From positions 1 through 26,370 of the forward strand of contig CANSES010000013.1 in assembly GCA_947645965.1 (NCBI GenBank): a DNA stretch of 26,370 nucleotides, written 5' to 3'. The notes beneath the pieces are model-generated. The model saw only the letters and a program-made list of their open reading frames with translations. It was not told the DNA's origin and did not search any database. Source of the stretch: an uncultured Enterorhabdus sp. Its GTDB lineage: Bacteria; Actinomycetota; Coriobacteriia; Coriobacteriales; Eggerthellaceae. The position numbers were made by a program, and so were the translations under genes. Positions 15,462 to 21,883 of this stretch are shown here, piece by piece (position 1 is the first letter of the stretch; each line of letters starts with the position of its first letter).

Positions 15462-16706
15462 ATGGAAGACGATCCCTTGATGACATATCTCAACGCGCTG
15501 GCCCTCGACGAATGCTATCGGGTTGAGGCGGTGCTGAAGACGACGCCCCACGAGACGACCGAGGTGGTCTCCTTCGTGGGGGCCAACAACGCCGCGCTCG
15601 GTCCCTTTGTGCGCAAGCGCATCAACGGGGATGCGCCCTTGGGAAGCGCGTACCTCCTGCTGTGGGAGGCTTGGCGCGCCGGGCGGCGGTTTCGTCATTT
15701 GCCCCGCATCTACGATGTGCACGAGGGCGATGGCGAGCTGATCGTGGTGATGGAGTACGTGGCCGGGCGCACGCTGCGCGACGAGGTGTACGCGCGCGAC
15801 GGGTCGGTAGCGTTGGCGGCGGAGCTGTTTCCGCTGCTGTGCGATGGCGTGGTTGAGCTGCACGAGGAAGTGGGCGCGCCGCTGATCCATCGTGACTTGA
15901 AGCCGAGCAACGTTGTGGTGAACGGATCGGCGCTGACCATCATCGACTTCGGCATCGCCCGCGCCTTCCGCGCCGGGGCATCGCACGATACGACCCATTT
16001 CGGTACGCGATCCTATGCGCCGCCCGAGCAGTTCGGCTACGGGCAGACCGATGTGCGCAGTGACGTGTATGCCTTGGGGATGATCCTGTATTACCTGTTG
16101 ACCGAATGCGATCCCGACCCATCGGTGGTGGCCGGCGGCTTCGCCGAGTCCGAGGTACCCTCCTGTCTGCGCGGGGTGCTGCAGCGGGCCTGCGCCTTCG
16201 ACCCGGCGGCGCGCTTCTCGTCGGTACGCGAACTGAAGGCGGCGTTTCTCGCGGCGTTGCTTGCCGCGCCGGCGCAGACGGGCGCGCCGGTGTCGCCTCC
16301 GCCGGCACTACCGCTGGCCGTCCCTCCAACGGGAGCTCCCAGGCCCGTCGAGTCCTTTGGGGCGGGAGAGGTATGGACGGGACGTTCGATAAGCGCCGTT
16401 ATCGTGTGCGGCCTGCTTGCAGCGCTGTCGGTTTTCTGCGCTTTCAGCTCCGCTGGCTATCAAGGGATATGGCCCGTGCCGCTAAGGATTCTATATTACT
16501 GGCCCTTTGGACTTTTGTTTTTCGGAGGTGTGGCCTGCCTGTGGATGGGCGACTCCCTCTTCGCGAAGCTGTTCGCACGGTTTGGCCTGGCCACGCGCGG
16601 GCGCAAGCGCGTCGCGGGATGGGCTCTCATCGTGTTGAGCTCCCTCATCCTTACGGGGGTGAATGGCTTGGCAGAATCGCTCGGTTTTCCCACGTCAAAC
16701 AGTTAG
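15462..16706 (+). CDS. Membrane-bound Hanks-type Ser/Thr protein kinase
   Basis: Bacterial eukaryotic-like kinase of 414 residues. The catalytic domain (about 15-260) has the catalytic loop HRDLKPSN with His143 and Asp145, the magnesium loop DFG with Asp162, and TRSYAPPEQ in place of the usual GT..Y.APE block, followed by DVRSDVYALGMILYYLL. The N-lobe has no clear Gly-rich GxGxxG loop; Lys in VRKRI may be the ATP-binding lysine. A Pro/Ala-rich linker leads to three hydrophobic C-terminal segments with no extracellular PASTA sensor. ATG 15462 is chosen because it lies 7 bases after the TACCAT box; ATG 15453 is an in-frame alternative that overlaps the box. It is linked to the HTH gene by position and by shared promoter repeats. 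Confidence 0.88.
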   Translation: MEDDPLMTYLNALALDECYRVEAVLKTTPHETTEVVSFVGANNAALGPFVRKRINGDAPLGSAYLLLWEAWRAGRRFRHLPRIYDVHEGDGELIVVMEYVAGRTLRDEVYARDGSVALAAELFPLLCDGVVELHEEVGAPLIHRDLKPSNVVVNGSALTIIDFGIARAFRAGASHDTTHFGTRSYAPPEQFGYGQTDVRSDVYALGMILYYLLTECDPDPSVVAGGFAESEVPSCLRGVLQRACAFDPAARFSSVRELKAAFLAALLAAPAQTGAPVSPPPALPLAVPPTGAPRPVESFGAGEVWTGRSISAVIVCGLLAALSVFCAFSSAGYQGIWPVPLRILYYWPFGLLFFGGVACLWMGDSLFAKLFARFGLATRGRKRVAGWALIVLSSLILTGVNGLAESLGFPTSNS

Positions 16707-16713
16707 TTGCCGC

Positions 16714-17604
16714 CTAGCCTTCCCAGCGGGTTTCCCAGAAGGCGACGGCGCTGGCGGCGGCCACGTTCAGGGAATCGACGCCGTGGGCCATGGGGATGCG
16801 CACCGTGTAATCGCAGGTGGCGATTGTGGCGGGGCGCAGGCCGTCGCCTTCGGTGCCCAGGACCAAGGCCAGCTTATCGGCGGCCTTCAGACGCGAATCG
16901 GCCACGGAGACGGAGTCGTCCGACAGCGCGAGGGCCGCCGTGGTGAACCCGGCCGCATGCAGCAGGGCCACGCCCTCGGCGGCCCAGTCGCGGTCGGTGC
17001 CGATGCGGGCCCAGGGTACCTGGAACACCGCGCCCATGGCCACGCGCGAGGCGCGGCGGAACAGCGGGTCGTGGCAGGAGGGCGTGAGCAGCACCGCGTC
17101 GATGCCCAGCGCCGCCGCGCTGCGGAAGATGGCCCCGATGTTCGTGTAGTTCGTGATGTCCTCCAGCACCGCTACGCGATGGGCGCCGGCCAACAGGTTG
17201 GCCAGGGCGGGCTCGGGCGCGCGGTGGAAGGCGCAGAGGGGGCCGCGGGTTTCCTGGTAGCCGGTGAGGGCCCGCACCTCTTCAGTGGGAGCCACGATGA
17301 CGGGCGCCTCGGGTGCCGCCGCGCGAATGCGGTCGAGTAGCGGCGCGGCGGCCCGCTCCCAGCGCGCGTCGGTCAGCACGGCGAAGGGACGGTATCCCGC
17401 CGCGAGGGCCCGATCGATCACGTTCACCGATTCCGCCACGAACAGTCCCGCGGACAGGCGGTCGGGAGCGCCGTCAGGGTCGCAGGCCCGGGCGAGGCCC
17501 ACCAGCTGCTTTGGGTCGCGCAGCTCGCCGTCGGTCATGGTGGCGAAGGGGGCCAGGTGCGCGCGGGCGCGCTCGCCGAGGGCGGCGGGGTAGGTGGGTT
17601 CCAT
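16714..17604 (-). CDS. SPOUT (TrmH/SpoU) family RNA methyltransferase
   Basis: S-adenosylmethionine-dependent 2'-O-methyltransferase of tRNA or rRNA. The 296 residues comprise an N-terminal substrate-binding part (about 50-130) and the knotted SPOUT domain: motif 1 TNIGAIFRSAAALGID (Asn155, Arg161), motif 2 LALVLGTEGDGL (245-256) and motif 3 VRIPMAHGVDSLNVAAASAV (268-287). The start ATG has TAGGAG 4 bases upstream, and that TAG is the stop codon of the acyltransferase gene, so the two are joined in an operon. The 3' end meets the kinase gene end to end with a 7-base gap and no terminator. The exact target nucleotide cannot be told. Confidence 0.92.
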   Translation of the reverse strand: MEPTYPAALGERARAHLAPFATMTDGELRDPKQLVGLARACDPDGAPDRLSAGLFVAESVNVIDRALAAGYRPFAVLTDARWERAAAPLLDRIRAAAPEAPVIVAPTEEVRALTGYQETRGPLCAFHRAPEPALANLLAGAHRVAVLEDITNYTNIGAIFRSAAALGIDAVLLTPSCHDPLFRRASRVAMGAVFQVPWARIGTDRDWAAEGVALLHAAGFTTAALALSDDSVSVADSRLKAADKLALVLGTEGDGLRPATIATCDYTVRIPMAHGVDSLNVAAASAVAFWETRWEG

Positions 17605-17611
17605 GGGGCTC

Positions 17612-18739
17612 CTACAGCTTCGGGTTCTTGGCGATGGGCGCCGGGACTGGCGCCAGGTACCGACCAGGATACACGATGAAGCCTAGGCTGCCGAGGCGCG
17701 ACAGCCCCGCCATCAGGGCCACGGGTGCGCCGAAGCAGACGAGTGCCCCCAGGCCCAGGCAAGCCCAGGGCGCCACCGGCGGCACGCCGAGGCTGACCAG
17801 CAGGAAGAACAGCAGCCGCAGGCAGAGGGGCGCCATCAGCCAGAAGGCCATGGTGTAACGTGAGACGAAGCCGTAGAAGCGGTTCTGCATGCCCGAGCGG
17901 AACAGCGTGGAGAACAGCGAGACGACCCACATGATGCCGATGGCGTCCAAGATGGCGTGGGATGCTTCTCCGATCCAGCCGGCCGTGAAGGTGATGATGC
18001 TCGCGGCGATCCACAGCGCCCCCAGCGCCCAGGCCTTCTCGCGGCTGCGCATGAGGGGCAGCGCCCGCAAAAGCGCGATGGCGATGCCGCCGGCGAACCA
18101 GATCCAGTTCTCCGCCACCGATGAGACGGCGTAGGGCAGGGCGGCGGCCACCGGCGCGGTGCTCGGCAGCGCCCACAGCACCACGATGGCGATCTTGCAG
18201 GCCACGGCGGCCAGCACGAGCCCGTAGGCGTTGCGGCGGCTGATGGGGGTGGGGGTGATGGCGTACAGCAGGAAGCAGGTGTAGAAGTAACCGAGGGGCG
18301 CCACCGGTTCCAGGAACAGGGCGCGGGCCACCTCGGGCAGCGTGAGGGTGCGGGCGGTGCCCGTGAGCGACCCGGCGGCCAGGCCCAGCACCGTGAACAC
18401 GGCGAAGGGCACGAGCAGCACCACGGCCTCGCGGCGCAGGTTCAGCGCCCAGGCGCGACGGGTGCGCACGGTGCGGTAGCGCTGGTAGAGGTACCCGGTG
18501 CAGAAGAAGAACACGGGGAACTGGAGGGGGAACAGGCAGTCCTGGGCCCAACGGGCCACGCCCGCGTCGGGGATGGCGCCCACCCCGGCCGCGAAGGTGA
18601 GCAGGCTGCCCAATGCGATGAGCAGCGCCGCAGTGGCTTCCAGGTTGCGCACCCAGGTGTCGTGGGGATGGTCGATGCCATGGCCGTGCATTTCCTGAAC
18701 GGCATCGGTACGCGGGGATATGTTGAGGAAATCAGTCAT
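17612..18739 (-). CDS. Acyltransferase-3 family membrane protein
   Basis: Integral membrane protein of 375 residues with roughly ten hydrophobic segments, similar to the acyltransferase 3 family (OafA/WecH-like) that O-acetylates or succinylates cell-surface glycans. Supporting features are the N-terminal hydrophobic helix after NLEATAALLIALGSLLTF, FPVFFFCTGYLYQRYRT (family pattern FFviSGyL), PLGYFYTCFLLYAI and ENWIWFAGG. The usual R/H pair of the first helices is not obvious, so substrate and activity are open. ATG 18739 is preferred because GAGAGG lies 3 bases upstream; GTG 18757 is in frame but would include that site. The gene is 55 bases or more behind the LuxR-type gene on the same strand and 7 bases before the methyltransferase. 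Confidence 0.75.
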   Translation of the reverse strand: MTDFLNISPRTDAVQEMHGHGIDHPHDTWVRNLEATAALLIALGSLLTFAAGVGAIPDAGVARWAQDCLFPLQFPVFFFCTGYLYQRYRTVRTRRAWALNLRREAVVLLVPFAVFTVLGLAAGSLTGTARTLTLPEVARALFLEPVAPLGYFYTCFLLYAITPTPISRRNAYGLVLAAVACKIAIVVLWALPSTAPVAAALPYAVSSVAENWIWFAGGIAIALLRALPLMRSREKAWALGALWIAASIITFTAGWIGEASHAILDAIGIMWVVSLFSTLFRSGMQNRFYGFVSRYTMAFWLMAPLCLRLLFFLLVSLGVPPVAPWACLGLGALVCFGAPVALMAGLSRLGSLGFIVYPGRYLAPVPAPIAKNPKL

Positions 18740-18812
18740 AGGCCTCTCGGGTCTCACGGTAACATGGGCGGCCTATCCTAGGGTATCCGTGGCGGGAACG
18801 TTTGCCCAACCA

Positions 18813-19322
18813 TTACCTTTTCGGGTACACGGCGACGGGATCGCCCGCGACGGCGGAGGACGCGGGGGTTGGGTTGGGCGAGGAAGGGGCCGGGATTGGC
18901 GCGGGCGGCGCGGCGACCGTGGGCGTTGCGAGGGTTGCGGGCGCGGCGAGGGCTGGGGGTGTCGTCGGCTGGGTCGCAGACGCTGCGGAGGCTGCGGGCG
19001 CCGTCGCCCGCGCCGCAGGTGGAAGAGGCTCGTTACCGTTCACGAGCTGCTCGAATTCCCGACGGCGGCTTACGCAGGCTTTGCGGAAGATGTTCGAGGC
19101 GTGGAACTGCACGGTGCGCGGCGCGAGTTGGCAACGCTCAGCGATGTCCTGGTAGCTGCACTGCTGCAAGATGAGCTGGGCGACGGTAGTTTCCCGCGGT
19201 GTGAGACCGAGTGCTTCCAGGCGCTGCCGCTGTCGGGTCATTGCGGCGCTTTGGCGGTCTTTCCGCAAGAGGGCGCGCAGCTGCGCCACAGCGAAGCGAA
19301 GGGGAGAGGTTTGCTCGTTCAT
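18813..19322 (-). CDS. Short LuxR-type (GerE) regulator with Pro/Ala-rich tail
   Basis: A 169-residue DNA-binding protein. Residues about 38-94 are a LuxR/GerE helix-turn-helix (LGLTPRETTVAQLILQQCSYQDIAERCQLAPRTVQFHASNIFRK). There is no receiver, autoinducer or membrane domain; the first 37 residues are a short helical part. Residues 95-169 are a low-complexity tail made mostly of Ala, Pro, Thr and Ser, an unusual order since LuxR HTH domains are normally C-terminal. The start is set by AAGGAG 5 bases before ATG. TGCTAGGAT (19371-19363 on this strand) is a good extended -10 box. It leads a likely operon with the acyltransferase and SPOUT genes. Confidence 0.82.
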   Translation of the reverse strand: MNEQTSPLRFAVAQLRALLRKDRQSAAMTRQRQRLEALGLTPRETTVAQLILQQCSYQDIAERCQLAPRTVQFHASNIFRKACVSRRREFEQLVNGNEPLPPAARATAPAASAASATQPTTPPALAAPATLATPTVAAPPAPIPAPSSPNPTPASSAVAGDPVAVYPKR

Positions 19323-19362
19323 GATAGCTCCTTACCGGGGTGGGAATCTCCGCCCGCATCCC

Positions 19363-19371
19363 ATCCTAGCA
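19363..19371 (-). promoter_or_regulatory. Extended -10 promoter of the short LuxR gene
   Basis: On the minus strand the bases read TGCTAGGAT, matching the extended -10 pattern TGnTAnnnT, about 40 bases before the start codon. Thirty bases further upstream is the perfect palindrome TAAACGTTTA (19401-19410), a possible operator. Confidence 0.45.
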
Positions 19372-19410
19372 TTCAGATGGTGCCTGGCCTTCTTCGTGAG
19401 TAAACGTTTA

Positions 19411-19663
19411 TCATCTGTTTATATATAGAGTAAGCTTGTAATCATATCTCTTGATGGGCAATAATCCCATCGCGGTCCATTCTTTCGCCACCTGCAGAAG
19501 ATGTGGGTGCGTCGTTGGGGAACCGTGGACTTTCTCGGTAAGTAAAGGGAGGGTCGTGCGTCCATGGTAGGATTTTGCGTCGCTTCGCGCTGGTTCGCCG
19601 CGCGGGCAGAAGCGTTGCCGCGGATGCGCCGCGGCGTTCCCGAGAGTAAGGTGCGAGTTCGGC
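19411..19663 (+). other. Long gene-free stretch upstream of uppP: AT-rich promoter region and structured leader
   Basis: No credible gene is seen from 19323 to 19663 (341 bases). It opens with an AT-rich patch (TTTATATATAGAG, about 19418-19430) that could hold the uppP promoter. Downstream, several inverted repeats follow: GATGGG with CCCATC (19453-19471), a two-tier hairpin CGCTTC-GCGC with GCGC-GAAGCG (19581-19614), and GCCGCGG with CCGCGGC (19617-19635). A TAAGG ribosome-site candidate lies at about 19647-19651. Together they make a 200-base structured 5' leader plausible. Confidence 0.4.
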
Positions 19664-20605
19664 ATGGATATGTTCATTGAGATTCTGAAGGCGTTCTTCA
19701 TCGGTGTGGTGGAGGGCATTACCGAGTGGCTGCCCATCTCCTCCACGGGCCACATGATCCTCGTGGACGAGTTCGTGCAGCTGTCTGTGTCGCCCGAGTT
19801 CCTCGAGCTGTTTTTGGTCGTCATTCAACTGGGTGCCATCATGGCCGTGCTCATCCTGTACTTCCACAAGCTGAACCCCTTCTCGCCGCGCAAGACGGCG
19901 CCCGAGAAGCGCGGCACCTGGCGGCTGTGGGGCATGGTGGCCATCGGCTGCATTCCCGCGGCGGCCATCGGCCTTACCCTGGACGACTTTTTCAACGAGT
20001 ACTTCTACAACGCCTGGACGGTGGCCGTGGCGCTCATCGTGTACGGCGTGGTGTTCATCCTGCTAGAGCGCCGCAATCGTCGGCGCGAGGCAGCTTACCT
20101 GGCCTCCCGCCAGCCCCGCGGTGCCCACGAGCGCGCCCTCGAAGTGGGCCCGGGCAGCGATGGTGACGACGCCGAGGCCGCCCTGTTCCGCGTGCGCACG
20201 GTGGATGAGATCGACTGGAAGACGGCGCTGAAGATCGGCTGCTTCCAGATGCTCGCCATCATCCCCGGCACCTCCCGTTCCGGCTCCACCATCATCGGCG
20301 GCATGCTCTGCGGCTGCTCGCGCACGGCAGCGGCCGAGTTCACGTTCTTCCTGGCTATTCCCGTCATGTTCGGCTGGGGCGTGCTGAAGCTGATCAAGTA
20401 CATCCTGGCCGTGGGCCTGGCCATGACCGCCACCGAGATCGCCGTGCTGGTGGTGGGCATTCTCACGGCATTCGTGGTGTCGGTCATCTCCATCAAGTTC
20501 CTCATGGGCTACATCAAGAAGAACGACTTCACCGCTTTCGGCGTCTACCGCATCATCGTGGGCGTCGTGGTGCTGGCCTACTTCGGCGTGAAGGTGCTGC
20601 TGTAG
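19664..20605 (+). CDS. uppP: Undecaprenyl-diphosphatase UppP (BacA)
   Basis: Membrane phosphatase that turns undecaprenyl diphosphate into the monophosphate carrier used for peptidoglycan and other wall glycans; overproduction is known to give bacitracin tolerance. The 313 residues carry both family motifs: EGITEWLPISSTGH (residues 17-30, catalytic Glu17/Glu21, Ser27 region and His30) and PGTSRSGSTI with Arg205. Seven or eight membrane helices are visible. The protein is some 40 residues longer than usual (about 265-280) because of a charged cytoplasmic insert near 127-177 (RRNRRREAAYLASRQPRG and an Asp/Glu stretch). It is a single-gene unit with a strong terminator. The mDAP dehydrogenase in the same window also serves peptidoglycan. 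Confidence 0.95.
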   Translation: MDMFIEILKAFFIGVVEGITEWLPISSTGHMILVDEFVQLSVSPEFLELFLVVIQLGAIMAVLILYFHKLNPFSPRKTAPEKRGTWRLWGMVAIGCIPAAAIGLTLDDFFNEYFYNAWTVAVALIVYGVVFILLERRNRRREAAYLASRQPRGAHERALEVGPGSDGDDAEAALFRVRTVDEIDWKTALKIGCFQMLAIIPGTSRSGSTIIGGMLCGCSRTAAAEFTFFLAIPVMFGWGVLKLIKYILAVGLAMTATEIAVLVVGILTAFVVSVISIKFLMGYIKKNDFTAFGVYRIIVGVVVLAYFGVKVLL

Positions 20606-20634
20606 GCGGTCGGCCGCAGAACAAGGCTCTCTCG

Positions 20635-20664
20635 AGGCACCCTTCATGAGAGGGTGCCTTTTTT
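20635..20664 (+). terminator. Rho-independent terminator of uppP
   Basis: AGGCACCCT (20635-20643) and AGGGTGCCT (20651-20659) form a perfect 9-bp stem with a 7-base loop, followed by six T residues. It lies 30 bases after the uppP stop and just before the promoter of the toxin-antitoxin pair. Confidence 0.93.
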
Positions 20665-20666
20665 GT

Positions 20667-20698
20667 TATACTTGGCACTTGGTACCAAGCGCTTGGTA
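20667..20698 (+). promoter_or_regulatory. Promoter and nested palindromic operator of the AbrB-MNT/HEPN pair
   Basis: TATACT (20667-20672) is a near-consensus -10 box. Directly after it are two overlapping perfect palindromes, CTTGGTACCAAG (20678-20689) and TACCAAGCGCTTGGTA (20683-20698), built from repeated CTTGG/CCAAG half-sites; another CTTGG is at 20671-20675. The second palindrome ends two bases before the ribosome site AGGAGG (20700-20705). A protein bound here would block transcription start, as expected for self-repression by the AbrB-type domain encoded next. Confidence 0.7.
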
Positions 20699-20709
20699 GA
20701 GGAGGCATG

Positions 20710-21351
20710 ATGGGTGAGACGGCGAGAATCGAACCGCAGCGTATTCGCATTTCGAGTAAGCGGCAGATCACCATTCCCTCGAAGGCCTATAAGGATATGG
20801 GTTTCAAGGAGTACGCTTGGATTGAGCAAACTGACGAGGGGCTGCTCATCAAGCCGCTGTCGGTGGACGATGAGGACATCTCGCTCTCGGTTTTGAAGAA
20901 GCTGGTGGCCGAGGGCTACGAGGGCGAGGCGCTAGTCGAGCGCTATGCTGCCGTGTGTCCCCCGGTCATTCGCTTCGAAGACGCGAAACGGGATAGTGTT
21001 GTTGGCGAGAAGGCTGTGGCGCTTCCGGTTCCCGTGGCCGCAGATCGTGAGGGGGAGCGCGCGCGGGTGTTCGACGCCGTGGCGCAGGAGTGCGCGCGTT
21101 TCGCCGCCATCACGAAGGGCTATGCATTCGGCTCGTTCGCCCGGGGGGATTTCACCGAGGAGAGCGATGTGGATGTTCGCCTGGAATACGACAAGGCGGC
21201 CCCGTTTACCTTGTTCGAGGTGTCCCAGTTCCAGAAGCATCTTGAGCGAGCGTGCGGGCGCTCGGTGGATGTGATCACGGCCAAGGGCGTCAAGAACCCC
21301 AACTTGGCCGCCGCGATCGAGCGGGAGAAGGTGCTGGTCTATGAGCGCTAA
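20710..21351 (+). CDS. MntA-like nucleotidyltransferase antitoxin fused to an AbrB/MazE DNA-binding domain
   Basis: Predicted antitoxin of a type VII (HEPN-MNT) toxin-antitoxin pair. Residues about 6-50 form a swapped-hairpin AbrB/SpoVT/MazE domain (IRISSKRQITIPSKAYKDMGF). A helical linker (about 55-110) joins a minimal nucleotidyltransferase domain (about 115-213) with the exact GSx10DxD motif: Gly141-Ser142, Asp153 and Asp155, plus a third acidic residue, Asp187 in SVDVIT. In characterised MntA, this domain adds AMP to a Tyr of the HEPN toxin to neutralise it. Standalone MntA is about 100-140 residues, so the DNA-binding fusion is an addition. ATG 20710 is preferred over ATG 20707 because AGGAGG is 4 rather than 1 base upstream. 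It overlaps the toxin gene by 11 bases. Confidence 0.88.
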   Translation: MGETARIEPQRIRISSKRQITIPSKAYKDMGFKEYAWIEQTDEGLLIKPLSVDDEDISLSVLKKLVAEGYEGEALVERYAAVCPPVIRFEDAKRDSVVGEKAVALPVPVAADREGERARVFDAVAQECARFAAITKGYAFGSFARGDFTEESDVDVRLEYDKAAPFTLFEVSQFQKHLERACGRSVDVITAKGVKNPNLAAAIEREKVLVYER

Positions 21352-21730
21352 GGCCACCGATCTTGCGCGCGTGCAGGAGATGTGCGACCTCATCGTGGAG
21401 ACCCAGGGGCAGATCGAGCGCCTCGGCATTACCGAGCAGCGTTTCAAGAGCCCGGCCACAGATGCCGATCACCTGTTCTCGGAGGCCATTATGGGCCGTG
21501 TGCTTCGCGTCACGGAGGAGGCCGGATCGCTGAGCGACGAGGCGCTGGAACACTACGATTTCGAGCGCCGAGCCATAAAAGGCGTGCGCAACCGCCTGGC
21601 CCATGCCTACGGCGACGTGGACGCCGATGTCATCTGGGATGTGGTGCAAGAGGATTTCCCCAAGCTGCTCGAAGGCTGCCACGCCTACTGCGATCACCAC
21701 GGCCTGGAACTGGAGGTGTCGGATACCTGA
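21341..21730 (+). CDS. HEPN-domain toxin, HepT-like RNase
   Basis: Toxin partner of the preceding antitoxin. The 129-residue helical protein has the HEPN active-site motif Rx4HxY exactly: Arg83, His88 and Tyr90 in RNRLAHAYGDVD. In the HepT/MntA system (type VII) this Tyr is the residue that the MNT partner modifies with AMP, and R/H cleave RNA. The length fits HepT (about 110-140). The start ATG lies inside the 3' end of the antitoxin gene, with GGAGAAGG upstream, so the two are coupled and the antitoxin is made first. It is otherwise an orphan unit between uppP and the membrane LuxR gene, with no phage or transposon genes around. RNA target unknown. Confidence 0.88.
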   Translation: MSAKATDLARVQEMCDLIVETQGQIERLGITEQRFKSPATDADHLFSEAIMGRVLRVTEEAGSLSDEALEHYDFERRAIKGVRNRLAHAYGDVDADVIWDVVQEDFPKLLEGCHAYCDHHGLELEVSDT

Positions 21731-21838
21731 TTGTCACTGACATTGAATTGAGATGGCACTGCGGGTGGCCAAGTCTGCTTTTCGCTGCGCTTTGAACCGA
21801 TCGATCCGATATTCCACCTTGAGAATCACCGGGTCGAT

Positions 21839-21855
21839 GCCAGTGCTATACTGGC
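21839..21855 (+). promoter_or_regulatory. Promoter with inverted repeat upstream of the membrane LuxR gene
   Basis: TATACT (21847-21852) is a good -10 box, and GCCAGT-GCTAT-ACTGGC forms a perfect 6+6 inverted repeat across it (21839-21855). Protein binding there would hide the promoter. A ribosome site GGAGGGAG is at about 21868-21875, before ATG 21884. Confidence 0.5.
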
Positions 21856-21883
21856 GGAGGTTTTATGGGAGGGAGAGGGCGGT

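Noticed and set aside
19401..19450. AT-rich patch with TAAACGTTTA as a replication origin or attachment site
   Set aside because: Only 50 bases, with no DnaA-box cluster, iterons, replication gene or integrase; a promoter/operator explains it better.
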